From an uncultured Alphaproteobacteria bacterium (GTDB lineage: Bacteria; Pseudomonadota; Alphaproteobacteria; Micropepsales; Micropepsaceae): DNA of 35,193 nucleotides. A model generated the notes under the pieces. That model was not told where the DNA came from and did no database searches. It worked only from the letters and a program-made list of their open reading frames with translations. Of the stretch, positions 18,887 through 27,211 are shown one piece after another. Position 1 is the first letter of the stretch. The number at the start of each line of letters is the position of its first letter. The position numbers and the translations under genes are program-made. Where the stretch lies: positions 1 to 35,193 of the forward strand of contig CAIUCH010000008.1 of NCBI GenBank assembly GCA_903897605.1. Reading direction: 5' to 3'.

Positions 18887-20308
18887 TCAGTCCTTGGCAA
18901 TATTCGTTTGGGATTCGGGTTCGGAATTAAAGCCGCCACCCACTGACAAAAGCAGGGTCACGCGCTGAATGGTGGCGTTGGCGACCAGGGCCGCCATCTG
19001 CTCGCGCGAGGTCAGCAATGTGTTTTCGGCGTTGAGCATCAGGATCTGGTCGGAAAGGCCGGTCTTGTAGCGGGTCTCGGCCAGCGCGAAGGCACGCGTA
19101 GCGCTGTCCAGGGCGTCCTGCTGGTCGGCGCGCTCGCTGGCAAGGCTCGATACTTGCGTCATTGCGTCGGCGGTCTGGCGCACCGCGGCCAGCACCGTGC
19201 CGTTGTAATCGTCGACCGCGGCATCCAGCTCGGCCGTGGCGCCGGCATAATGGGCGCGGATTTTGCCGGCATCAAAGATCGGCAGATGGATGGCGGGGCC
19301 TGCGCCATAGGTGAAGGAATTGCCGGTCAGAAGATTGGAAAGTCCGATCGCCTGGAACCCGGCCAGGGCCGTGAGATTGATATTGGGATAAAAATCGGCA
19401 TGTGCCGCCTCGCGGTCCTTGGCTGCCGCTTGCACCCGCGCTTGCGCCGCCAGAATGTCGGGACGCCGCGCCAGCAGATCCGCCGGCAAGGCGGTGGGCA
19501 ACGGCAAGGCGGTGTCGAGATTGGTGGTTGGCCGAGCGATGGTGGCGTAAGCGGCCGCGCCCTGCCCGGTCAGCGCCGCGATGGCATGGACATCGATGTC
19601 ACGCTGGGCGGCGGTGCGCTTCACATCCACCCGCGCCAGTGCCAGCAGCGCCTTGGCCTGTTCCACCGCGCTGGCGTTTTCCAGCCCGGCATTGAAGCGG
19701 CCCTGGGTGAGTCTCAGAATCTCCTCGCGCTCCGCCACGGTCTGTAGCGCGATGTCATTATCCTCATAAGCCAGCATGAGGTTGATGTACGTCTGGGCCA
19801 GGGCTCCCGCCAAAGCCAGGCGCGCCGCCGATGCATCCAACGCGGCGGCCTGGGCGCTGTCCTTGGCGCGGGCGATGATCGCGGCCTGTTTGCCCCAGAA
19901 ATCCAGGTTCCAGCTGAGATTGGCCGCCATCTGGCCGTACCATTGATAGGTGCCGCCGAAAGGCGGGGGGATGATGTAATCCTTGCTGAACAAAAGACGC
20001 TGCTCCTGGCCGTCCAGAGTCACTTGCGGCAGATCCTCGGCACGAGCGCCCGAGAGTTGCGCCTGCGCCGCCCGGATACGCGCCAGCGCGCCTTGCAAGC
20101 TGGGGTTGCCGGACAGGACCAGCCCGGCCAAGCGATCGACCTGGGGATCGTGGAAGGCTTTCCACCATTCATCAGGAAATTTTGGCGCGGCCTCGGCGGA
20201 AAGGCCCAGGCTCTGCGGCGCTATCTGTGTCGCCTGCGGCGTAGTGGTGGGTGCCGAGACGCAGGCCGACAGCAGCAGGGCGGATAGCAGGGAAAATGCT
20301 TTTTTCAT
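18887..20308 (-). CDS. NodT-family outer-membrane efflux lipoprotein
   Basis: The 473-residue protein starts with a lipoprotein signal: hydrophobic AFSLLSALLLSAC with a lipobox LSAC, making Cys16 the lipidated residue. Two TolC-type outer-membrane-factor repeats follow. They contain typical phrases such as EWWKAFHDPQVDRLAGLVLSGNPSL, ANLSWNLDFWGK, RPDILAAQARVQAA and RYKTGLSDQILMLNAE. It forms the trimeric outer-membrane duct of the pump. It overlaps marR by four bases upstream, and its stop codon is embedded in the emrA ribosome-binding region, so the whole operon is tightly coupled. Confidence 0.94.
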   Translation of the reverse strand: MKKAFSLLSALLLSACVSAPTTTPQATQIAPQSLGLSAEAAPKFPDEWWKAFHDPQVDRLAGLVLSGNPSLQGALARIRAAQAQLSGARAEDLPQVTLDGQEQRLLFSKDYIIPPPFGGTYQWYGQMAANLSWNLDFWGKQAAIIARAKDSAQAAALDASAARLALAGALAQTYINLMLAYEDNDIALQTVAEREEILRLTQGRFNAGLENASAVEQAKALLALARVDVKRTAAQRDIDVHAIAALTGQGAAAYATIARPTTNLDTALPLPTALPADLLARRPDILAAQARVQAAAKDREAAHADFYPNINLTALAGFQAIGLSNLLTGNSFTYGAGPAIHLPIFDAGKIRAHYAGATAELDAAVDDYNGTVLAAVRQTADAMTQVSSLASERADQQDALDSATRAFALAETRYKTGLSDQILMLNAENTLLTSREQMAALVANATIQRVTLLLSVGGGFNSEPESQTNIAKD

Positions 20309-20865
20309 GGATGGTGTCCCCGCTTTTGACGATTCTCGCGGTGCTCTTTGCGGCGAACAAAATGTTCGGCCAGCTTTTCCTGCCGCTTGCGCCCGCGCGG
20401 ACTGTGTTCGTCGCGCTTGCCTTCGGTTGCCGCCGTCAGCCGGGTCAGCAATTTGACCAGAAGCTTGATCTCCAGATGGCTGAAATCACCCAGAAGTGTG
20501 TTCCAATGTTCCACCACCCGCGGCAGCAAATTCTCCACCATGGTGAGGCCCTGGGGCGTCAAGCTGAGCGACACCACGCGGCGGTCGGTCTCGCTGCGGG
20601 CACGCGCGATCAGATCGCGCTGTTCCAATTCGTCCAGGATCCGGGTGAGAGAGCCGGCATCATGACAGATGTCGCGGGCAAGCTCGGCGGCGGTGGAATG
20701 ACCCCATTCGCGCAGCACCATCAGTACCGACCATTGCGAGTAGGTCAGCGCTTCCTCGGCGAAGATCGCCTCCATCTGCGGCAGCATCAGATTCGACGTG
20801 CGGCGGATCAGATAGCCGACGGAATTCTTCATGCTGTAATGGCTGGCGCGATAGAAAGGCCGCAT
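20305..20865 (-). CDS. MarR-family transcriptional regulator of the efflux operon
   Basis: The 186-residue protein has the MarR winged-helix layout. The recognition region is HSTAAELARDICHDAGSLTRILDELEQRDLIARARSETDRRVVSLSLTPQG, and the D-x-R-R-V wing is intact. A basic C-terminal tail (RGRKRQEKLAEHFVRRKEHRENRQKR) is unusually long and may add nonspecific DNA binding. It probably represses its own operon and releases on binding an exported compound, as known for EmrR. The start at 20865 (MRPFYRASHYS) follows AGGAAGGACAGGGG; the frame is open upstream to 20946 but lacks family sequence. It overlaps the outer-membrane factor gene by four bases. Confidence 0.9.
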   Translation of the reverse strand: MRPFYRASHYSMKNSVGYLIRRTSNLMLPQMEAIFAEEALTYSQWSVLMVLREWGHSTAAELARDICHDAGSLTRILDELEQRDLIARARSETDRRVVSLSLTPQGLTMVENLLPRVVEHWNTLLGDFSHLEIKLLVKLLTRLTAATEGKRDEHSPRGRKRQEKLAEHFVRRKEHRENRQKRGHHP

Positions 20866-20891
20866 GCCCCTGTCCTTCCTGGGGACAATGA

Positions 20892-20921
20892 CTGTACAGG
20901 CAATCATTGCTTGAGCAAGCA
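20892..20921 (-). promoter_or_regulatory. Candidate MarR operator and promoter of the efflux operon
   Basis: TGCTTG-AG-CAAGCA (20908-20921) is a perfect 6-2-6 inverted repeat, and CTGTACAG (20892-20899) a second short palindrome. On the minus strand TTGCTC and TACAGT are spaced by 16 bases and could be the -35 and -10. The inverted repeat covers that -35, a typical place for an autorepressor. The 5' leader would be about 20 bases. Confidence 0.5.
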
Positions 20922-20999
20922 TATAGGCCCCTCCGCCGGGGACCACAATCCCGCTTTCGCGCCTTGCCAGACCTGCGGAAATAGCGGACCTAAGTCAGC

Positions 21000-21254
21000 A
21001 TGCCCGCCTTCGTCTATGTCCTGATGACGCAAAACAAGTCCGGCCGGACAAGGACTTATGTCGGCTGGACCTTGGACCTGGAGCGCCGCCTGGCGGAGCA
21101 CAATGACGGGGGCGCCAAGGGCGCCAAATCCACCCGCGGCCAAACCTGGGCCCTGATCTATGCCGAAAAATACCGGACCCGCCGCAAGGCGATGGCGCGC
21201 GAATATGCCCTGAAACAGGATCGCGCCTTCCGCAAGGCGCTGCGGTCGCCTTGA
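21000..21254 (+). CDS. GIY-YIG domain protein
   Basis: The 84-residue single-domain protein has the GIY-YIG core: VYVLMT, then TYVGWTLDLERRLAEHNDG containing the catalytic-type Arg and His, and a C-terminal helix with EYALKQDRAFRKAL where the metal-binding Glu usually sits. It belongs with the small YhbQ-like group of predicted structure-selective nucleases. The canonical first motif (G-I-Y) is replaced by Y-V-L, which is common in this group. The ATG at 21000 has only a weak GCGGA upstream. The next gene follows 37 bases downstream on the same strand. Confidence 0.88.
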   Translation: MPAFVYVLMTQNKSGRTRTYVGWTLDLERRLAEHNDGGAKGAKSTRGQTWALIYAEKYRTRRKAMAREYALKQDRAFRKALRSP

Positions 21255-21291
21255 AGGCGCTTTTCTGGCAAGCTGCGCGAAGGGGAAGTGC

Positions 21292-22323
21292 ATGATTTTC
21301 GAACAGGTCGCGACAGAAGGCTGTCAGTCCTATCTTTTGGGCTGCAGCCAGACCCATGCCGCGATCCTGATCGATCCCAATCTCAGACAGATGGATCACT
21401 ATCTGGGGCTGGCGGCACGCGACGGCCTTCGCATCCGCTATGTGCTGGATACCCATACCCATGCCGATCATTTTTCCGCCGCCAGGGAACTTGGCCGCAA
21501 CTTGAGCGCGCGGGTGGTGACGCACCGCCTGTCGCCCGCGCCCTATGCCGATTTCCGCCTGTGCGACGGCGAAATCCTGCGCGTCGGCCAGATGCGGCTG
21601 TCGGCTCTGCACACCCCCGGCCATACCCGCGATTCCATGTGCATCGTGGCAGAGGACCGCGTTTTCACCGGCGACACATTGCTGATCGGCGGCACCGGAC
21701 GCACCGATCTTCCCACCGGTGATCCCGAAGCGCTGCACGACAGTTTGTTCAACCGGCTGCTGAAACTCGACCCCGCCCTGAAGGTCTTTCCCGCCCACGA
21801 TTACAAAGGCCGCAGCCATTCGACCATCGGCGACGAGATCGCCGGCAATCCGCGCCTGCAAAAGCGCGAGCGCGGCGCCTTCGTGGCGATGATGCGTGAA
21901 CTCAATCTGGCGGCGCCCACGCATCTGACCGAGGCGCTGCGCACCAATATGAGCGGCGGCAAGACCGTGGCGCAGATGCTGTCGGACGCCGCCGCCAACA
22001 TCGCCTTCATCTCCATGGCGGAATTGGCGGAGCGCGTGAAACGCAGCGATCCGGAACTGGTGCTACTGGACGTGCGCGAGAAGGACGCTTTCGCCGCCGG
22101 CCATATTCCCGGCGCGCGCCATTTGCCGCGTGGACAGCTGGAATTGCGCGTCAATACGGAATTGCCGGACCCCACCCGGCGCATCCTGGTGTGCTGCGAA
22201 TTCGGCCATATTTCCACCCTCGCCGCGGCCACCTTGCGCGAACTGGGATTTACCCAGGCGGCGGCGCTGGATGGCGGCATCAAGGCTTGGCGCGAAAGCG
22301 GCTTTCCCCTCATCCCCGATTGA
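21292..22323 (+). CDS. Metallo-beta-lactamase / rhodanese fusion, ETHE1-like sulfur metabolism enzyme
   Basis: The 343-residue protein joins two domains. Residues about 1-215 are a metallo-beta-lactamase fold close to persulfide dioxygenase (ETHE1) and its relatives: His55-x-His57-x-Asp59-His60, His111 in HTPGHT, Asp128 in TGDTLLIGGTGRTDLPTGD, and His169 in PAHDYKG. Residues about 240-340 are a rhodanese domain with LLDVREKDAFAAGHIPGA and an active-site loop starting at Cys302 (CEFGHIS). Known fusions of this kind oxidise or transfer persulfide sulfur. The loop has Ile at the position usually held by Arg in CxxGxR. A strong AAGGGGAAG site precedes the ATG. Confidence 0.9.
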   Translation: MIFEQVATEGCQSYLLGCSQTHAAILIDPNLRQMDHYLGLAARDGLRIRYVLDTHTHADHFSAARELGRNLSARVVTHRLSPAPYADFRLCDGEILRVGQMRLSALHTPGHTRDSMCIVAEDRVFTGDTLLIGGTGRTDLPTGDPEALHDSLFNRLLKLDPALKVFPAHDYKGRSHSTIGDEIAGNPRLQKRERGAFVAMMRELNLAAPTHLTEALRTNMSGGKTVAQMLSDAAANIAFISMAELAERVKRSDPELVLLDVREKDAFAAGHIPGARHLPRGQLELRVNTELPDPTRRILVCCEFGHISTLAAATLRELGFTQAAALDGGIKAWRESGFPLIPD

Positions 22324-22388
22324 TCACGGTTATCAGTCATTAACCTTGGTTGCCTATGTTGACCCGGCATTTTCGGGACGACAGGCGC

Positions 22389-23981
22389 ATGTGCGGCATA
22401 GCGGTGGCGATCAATTGGGACGATGCGGACGGCGCCGTCCGCCGCCTGATCGCCGGCATCCTGCATCGCGGCGACATCACCGATCCGGTCGTCAGCCCCT
22501 GCAAGGACACCGCGATGGCCACGCGGCGGCTGCGCATCGTCGATGCCGAGCATGGCGCGCAACCCCAGGCCTCCTTCGATGGACGGCTGCTGGTTTGCTT
22601 TAATGGCGAAATCTACAACCACGCGACGCTGCGCCGTGAATTGGAACAGCTTGGCGTCGTCTTCCGCACCAGAAGCGACACCGAAGTCCTCGCCAATGCG
22701 CTGCAGGTCTGGGGTGTGCAGGCCCTGAAGCGGCTGGTTGGCATGTACGCCTTCGTCGCCATCGATACCGCGACGGGCGAATTTCTGGCCGCCCGCGATC
22801 CCTTTGGCGTCAAGCCGCTCTATCTGATTCAGTCCGGCACCAGTTTCCTCTTCTGTTCGGAAATGCGGCCGCTGCTCGAGACCTCTCCCGAGGGCGAGGT
22901 CATGCTGCTGCCACCCGGCTATCTGCTGACACGCAATTTCTGCCGCCAATTCTATCAACTGCCGCAGCCCGCGACCCTGAACAGCGGTTCGCCGGAAGCG
23001 CTGGACGCGATCCTGTCGGAGGCCGTGCGCATCCGCATTCCGCCCGACCTGCCGGCGGCCGCGCTTTTCAGCGGCGGCATCGACAGTACTTTGGTGATGC
23101 ATTATGCCCGCCGCTACCAGCCGCAGATGCCGGGTTATATCATCGCCGGTCGCGGCGCGCCCGATTACCGCTATGCCAAGGCCTATGCCGATGCCACCGG
23201 GCTGGACATGCGCGAGATCGCGTTCGAGGCGCAAAGCAGCGACACCCTGCCGCTGCTGGAAACCGTGGCCCAGACGGTCGAAGCCTTTGAACCGGCAATC
23301 GTCCGCCCCAGCCTCTATGCCTATCTGGTGTCGCGCCGCATCCACCAGGACGGCTTTCGTGTCGCCCTGTGTGGTGAAGGCGCCGATGAATTGTTCGCGG
23401 GTTATGGCCCGCTCGAGCATGTCTTCGCCCAAAGCAATGCATTGGGCGCGAATGTGCGCGAACAATGCCTCAGCATGATGCACCGCGCCAATCTGCAGCG
23501 GGTGGATCGCTGTTCGATGCGTTTTGAATTGGAGATCCGTGAGCCGTTCCTTGATCCCGCTGTGGTCGAATATGCCTGCGGACTGGACGCCACCGCGCTT
23601 CTGAAGACCGTCGACGGACGGCCGCGCGGCAAGCAGCCCTTGCGGGCGCTGTATGATCTCTATCCGGACGAATTGCCCACCCTGATCCGCGACCGGCGCA
23701 AGATTCAATTCGACGAAGGCGCCGGCATCGATTCCGAAGGCGCGGGCTGGACCGCCTTGTTCGAGGAGGCGATCAGCGACCGCGAGTTCCAGGACGGCAA
23801 GCGCGAATTCGCCGCCTTCGAAATCGCCAGCAAGGAAGAGCTCTTCTATCTGCGCGCGCTATCCCGCTCGATGGACGTGAACCGCGTTGCGCATCTTCGC
23901 AGCCGCACCCGGCTTTATGTGCCGGAGAATACGCCCGCGATGCCGGAAGACATGAAGAAGCTCCGCCCGGTCAACGCGTAA
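22389..23981 (+). CDS. AsnB-type glutamine-hydrolysing asparagine synthetase family protein
   Basis: Taking the ATG at 22389, Cys2 is the N-terminal nucleophile of the class II glutamine amidotransferase domain (MCGIAVAINW), with RRLRIVD, CFNGEIYNH and RSDTEVL following. The synthetase domain has the PP-loop SGGIDS (residues 228-233) and CGEGADELFAGY. The 530-residue length is within the AsnB range. The enzyme would amidate aspartate using glutamine and ATP, but related proteins amidate other substrates and the neighbours do not decide. The frame is open back to 22350, but upstream starts would hide the nucleophile. It ends three bases from the convergent nrdB. Confidence 0.87.
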   Translation: MCGIAVAINWDDADGAVRRLIAGILHRGDITDPVVSPCKDTAMATRRLRIVDAEHGAQPQASFDGRLLVCFNGEIYNHATLRRELEQLGVVFRTRSDTEVLANALQVWGVQALKRLVGMYAFVAIDTATGEFLAARDPFGVKPLYLIQSGTSFLFCSEMRPLLETSPEGEVMLLPPGYLLTRNFCRQFYQLPQPATLNSGSPEALDAILSEAVRIRIPPDLPAAALFSGGIDSTLVMHYARRYQPQMPGYIIAGRGAPDYRYAKAYADATGLDMREIAFEAQSSDTLPLLETVAQTVEAFEPAIVRPSLYAYLVSRRIHQDGFRVALCGEGADELFAGYGPLEHVFAQSNALGANVREQCLSMMHRANLQRVDRCSMRFELEIREPFLDPAVVEYACGLDATALLKTVDGRPRGKQPLRALYDLYPDELPTLIRDRRKIQFDEGAGIDSEGAGWTALFEEAISDREFQDGKREFAAFEIASKEELFYLRALSRSMDVNRVAHLRSRTRLYVPENTPAMPEDMKKLRPVNA

Positions 23982-23984
23982 GAG

Positions 23985-25073
23985 CTATTCCGCCGCCTGC
24001 CGGTTGCGCTTGTCGAACGAAGCCCAAACCCCGCCATCGCCGTCCCAGGATCCGCTGGTCGCGCCCTTGGAATATTCCGTGGCGCGCTGCTCGAAGAAAT
24101 TGGCGTGTTCGACGCCATTGAGGATTTCGACCAGCCAGGGCAACGGATGGGGTTTGAGCTGCTTGTAGCCGCTCTCCGTTTCCTCGAAATTTCCGAAAGC
24201 GGGCGACAGTTTCAGCTGGGTCAAGCGCCAGTCGGCGATGTAACGGACATAGGCCTTGATGTCGGCGGGGGTCATGCCCTTGATCTCGCCCAGGCTGAAG
24301 GCGAGATCGACGAACCGTTCTTCCAGGCCGACCATGGTCTTGGCGACGTCCATGATGTCGTCGCGCACCGTCTTGGTGACCGCGCCGGTCTCTTCGTTCC
24401 AGGCGTGATACAGCTTGGTGATGCCTTCGCAATGCAGGCTTTCGTCACGCACCGACCAGGACACGATCTGTCCCATGCCGTTCATCTTGTTGTGGCGGGG
24501 AAAGTTGAGGAGCATGGCGAAACTGGCGAACAGGGACATGCCTTCGGTGAAGGCGCCGAACATGGCCAAGGTGCGGGCGACATCGCTGACCGTGCTGACG
24601 CCGAAGGTATGCATATAGTCGGCCTTGGCGCGCATCTCGTCATAATCGCGGAACGCCTCGAACTCGGTCTTGGGCATGCCCAGGGTCTTGAGCAAAAGCG
24701 CATAGGCGTCGATATGCACCGTCTCCATGTTAGTGAAGGCGGCCATCATCATCTGCACTTCCAAGGGCTGGAAGATGGGGATGTAGCGCTTGAGGTAATT
24801 GTCGCCGACTTCGACATCGCTCTGGGTGAAGAAGCGAAAAATCTGGGTCAGGAGCCCCTTCTCGGCGTCGCTGAGATGGCCGGATTGCCAATCCTTGATG
24901 TCGGCGCCCAAGGGCACTTCCTCGCCCATCCAATGGGTCTGCTGCTGGCGCTTCCAGCAGTCATAGGCCCAGGGATAACGCTCGATGTCGTAGGTACCGC
25001 TGGAATCGAGCAGGCCGATCTTGCCTTTCCCAATCAGAGCGCGCGGGTCGAGGGCGCCAAAGTTTACTGACAT
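23985..25073 (-). CDS. nrdB: Class I ribonucleotide reductase, beta subunit
   Basis: With the start at MSVNFGALDP the protein has 362 residues. The carboxylate and histidine ligands of the dimetal site are seen at Asp86, Glu117 and His120, with the radical tyrosine at Tyr124 (ETVHIDAY), and the second half-site in EGMSLF and RDESLHCEG. A tyrosine at the radical site indicates a tyrosyl-radical rather than a Mn/Fe (class Ic) enzyme. It supplies the radical for NrdA. It overlaps nrdA by 10 bases; an ATG at 25082 is also in frame but less likely. Confidence 0.96.
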   Translation of the reverse strand: MSVNFGALDPRALIGKGKIGLLDSSGTYDIERYPWAYDCWKRQQQTHWMGEEVPLGADIKDWQSGHLSDAEKGLLTQIFRFFTQSDVEVGDNYLKRYIPIFQPLEVQMMMAAFTNMETVHIDAYALLLKTLGMPKTEFEAFRDYDEMRAKADYMHTFGVSTVSDVARTLAMFGAFTEGMSLFASFAMLLNFPRHNKMNGMGQIVSWSVRDESLHCEGITKLYHAWNEETGAVTKTVRDDIMDVAKTMVGLEERFVDLAFSLGEIKGMTPADIKAYVRYIADWRLTQLKLSPAFGNFEETESGYKQLKPHPLPWLVEILNGVEHANFFEQRATEYSKGATSGSWDGDGGVWASFDKRNRQAAE

Positions 25074-27049
25074 GCCAAGCACTCTTCATAGTCGGTGCGG
25101 GTTTCGGTCACGATCTTGGTTTGCTCGGTCTTTTCCAACTGCCCGGCGAAGCCGGCCCGGCTGATGGATTTGGAGCGGCAATAATAGAGGCTCTTGATCC
25201 CCCGCTCCCACGCCGTCCAGTGCAGCATGTGAAGGTCCCATTTGTCGATGTCGGCCGGGAGGAAAAGATTGAGCGATTGGCTCTGGCAGATATAGGGCGT
25301 GCGGTCGGCCGCCAGCTCGATGATCCAGCGCTGATCGATCTCGAAGCCGGTGCGAAAGACAGACTTCTCGTCCTCATCCAACTCTTCCAGATGCGCCACC
25401 GAGCCTTCATGCTCGACGATGGACTGCCAGACGGCGGAGGTGTCGATGCCTTTCGCTGCCAGCAGCGCCTGCAAATACGGATTGCGTACCGAAAAGGCGC
25501 CCGACAAGGTCTTGTGGGTGTAGACATTGGCCGGGATCGGCTCGACGCAGGCACTGGTGCCGCCGCAGATGATGCTGATGCTGGCGGTGGGTGCGATGGC
25601 GATCTTGTGGCTGAAGCGGGCCTTCATGCCCCGCTCGGCGGCGTCGGGGCAGGCGCCGCGCTCTTCCGCCAGGATATAAGATGCCGCATCCGCTTCGCGC
25701 CGTATCTTCTTGAAGATACGCAGATTCCAGGACTTGGCCATCGCGCTTTCCATCGGGATGGATTTGGACTGCAGGAAGGAGTGAAAGCCCATCACGCCCA
25801 GGCCCACCGACCGCTCGCGCAGGGCCGAATATTTAGCCCGTTCCATGCCATCCGGCGCATTCTCGATGAAGCTGGTCAGCACATTGTCCAGCATCCTGAG
25901 CACGTCCTCGACAACGCCTTCCTCTTCCGACCACTGGTCCCAGGTCTCGATGTTGAGAGAGGACAGGCAACACACCGCGGTGCGGTCGGTGCCGGTATGG
26001 TCGATGCCGGTGGGCAGAGTGATCTCGCTGCAGAGATTGGAGGTGTTGACCCGCAGGCCCAACTCGCGCTGGTGCTTGGGCAGCGCCCGGTTCACCGCAT
26101 CGATGTTCAGGATATAGGGTTCGCCGGTCTGCAGCCTTGTCTCCAGGATGCGCTGCCAGAGCTGGCGGGCGTTGACCTCGCGCAGGACTTCACCGCTCTT
26201 GGGGCTCTTGAGGCCGAACATCGCATTGTCGCGCACCGCATGCATGAATTCGTCGGTGATGTTGATGCCGTGATGCAGATTGAGGCCCTTGCGGTTGAAA
26301 TCGCCCGACGCCTTGCGGATTTCCAGAAACTCCTCGATCTCGGGATGCGAGATGTCGAGATAGACCGCCGCCGAGCCGCGCCGCAGCGAGCCCTGCGAAA
26401 TCGCCAGGGTCAGGCCGTCCATCACATGAATGAAGGGAATGATGCCCGAAGTCTGGCCGGTCTTCACCTTCTCGCCGATGGAGCGCACCTTGCCCCAATA
26501 GGTACCGATGCCGCCGCCATTGGAAGCCAGCGCCACATTCTCGTTCCAGACCCCGACAATACCTTCCAGTGAATCGGAAACATCGTTGAGGAAGCAGGAG
26601 ATCGGCAGGCCGCGCTTGGTGCCGCCATTCGACAAGATCGGCGTCGCCGGCATGAACCAGAGTTGGCTCATGGCATCGTACAGCCGCTGGGCATGATAAA
26701 CGTCATCCGCATAAGCGCAGGAGACCCGCGCGAACATGTCCTGGAAGCTTTCGCCCGGCATCAGATAGCGGTCGGTCAGGGTCGCCTTGCCGAAAGCCGT
26801 CAGCAGGATATCGCGCGAACGGTCCAGCGTCAGATCGGCGGGGACGGGCTTGCGGTTAAGCGGGCCCGGCATCGGCGGCTGAGCCGTCGGCCTGGCGACG
26901 TCCTGGGTGACGATTTTGCGAACCCGGACAACTTCCACCTTCGCTGCCGTGGCGGATTTCTTCGCCAGTTGCGGACGATAAGGGGTCTCGACCAGCTGAC
27001 CCTGTTCGTCGAAATCACCCAAAAAATCGAGTTTGCCGGCAGCCGACAT
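25064..27049 (-). CDS. nrdA: Class I ribonucleotide reductase, alpha subunit
   Basis: The 661-residue catalytic subunit reduces ribonucleoside diphosphates to deoxyribonucleotides. Active-site Cys152 is in LPISCFLND, Cys340 and Glu342 in NLCSEI, the partner Cys in AVCCLSSLN (Cys360/361), and the redox-shuttle pair Cys657 and Cys660 close the protein (CLACQ). The N-terminus up to about residue 70 is a Pro/Ala/Lys-rich linker, without a recognisable ATP-cone, so the protein is about 100 residues shorter than E. coli NrdA. The start at 27049 follows GGGGG. nrdB follows with a short overlap. Confidence 0.97.
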   Translation of the reverse strand: MSAAGKLDFLGDFDEQGQLVETPYRPQLAKKSATAAKVEVVRVRKIVTQDVARPTAQPPMPGPLNRKPVPADLTLDRSRDILLTAFGKATLTDRYLMPGESFQDMFARVSCAYADDVYHAQRLYDAMSQLWFMPATPILSNGGTKRGLPISCFLNDVSDSLEGIVGVWNENVALASNGGGIGTYWGKVRSIGEKVKTGQTSGIIPFIHVMDGLTLAISQGSLRRGSAAVYLDISHPEIEEFLEIRKASGDFNRKGLNLHHGINITDEFMHAVRDNAMFGLKSPKSGEVLREVNARQLWQRILETRLQTGEPYILNIDAVNRALPKHQRELGLRVNTSNLCSEITLPTGIDHTGTDRTAVCCLSSLNIETWDQWSEEEGVVEDVLRMLDNVLTSFIENAPDGMERAKYSALRERSVGLGVMGFHSFLQSKSIPMESAMAKSWNLRIFKKIRREADAASYILAEERGACPDAAERGMKARFSHKIAIAPTASISIICGGTSACVEPIPANVYTHKTLSGAFSVRNPYLQALLAAKGIDTSAVWQSIVEHEGSVAHLEELDEDEKSVFRTGFEIDQRWIIELAADRTPYICQSQSLNLFLPADIDKWDLHMLHWTAWERGIKSLYYCRSKSISRAGFAGQLEKTEQTKIVTETRTDYEECLACQ

Positions 27050-27075
27050 TTACGCCCCCAATAACTGACGCGGCT

Positions 27076-27090
27076 GGGCAGCCCCTGCCC
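27076..27090 (-). promoter_or_regulatory. Small GC-rich hairpin in the nrdA leader
   Basis: GGGCAG-CCC-CTGCCC is a perfect 6-bp stem with a three-base loop, 27 bases upstream of the nrdA start. No T-run follows. It is close enough to affect ribosome loading. Confidence 0.3.
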
Positions 27091-27131
27091 AAATCCGCCT
27101 AATATTCCTGGGTTGCCGACAGGGGAATTTA

Positions 27132-27170
27132 AGGCATTGGCCGGATCGCTTTTCGATCCACCAGATGCCT
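27132..27170 (-). promoter_or_regulatory. 15-bp bulged stem-loop in the nrdAB leader
   Basis: Three paired segments stack: AGGCAT with ATGCCT, TGG with CCA, and GGATCG with CGATCC, around a CTTTT loop. The bulges are two bases on one side and two single bases on the other. It sits 82 bases upstream of nrdA and downstream of the likely promoter, so it would be in the mRNA leader. Confidence 0.5.
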
Positions 27171-27211
27171 CGGTTACCCCTAGAAGTATGACAAATCGAA
27201 CAACCCTGCCG

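Noticed and set aside
21801..23708. Long minus-strand open frame (about 635 codons) opposite the MBL-rhodanese and AsnB-type genes
   Set aside because: It spans two well-supported genes on the other strand and has no recognisable protein features.
25121..26572. Long plus-strand open frame (about 480 codons) opposite nrdA
   Set aside because: Antisense to a conserved gene, composition typical of reverse-complement code, no motif.
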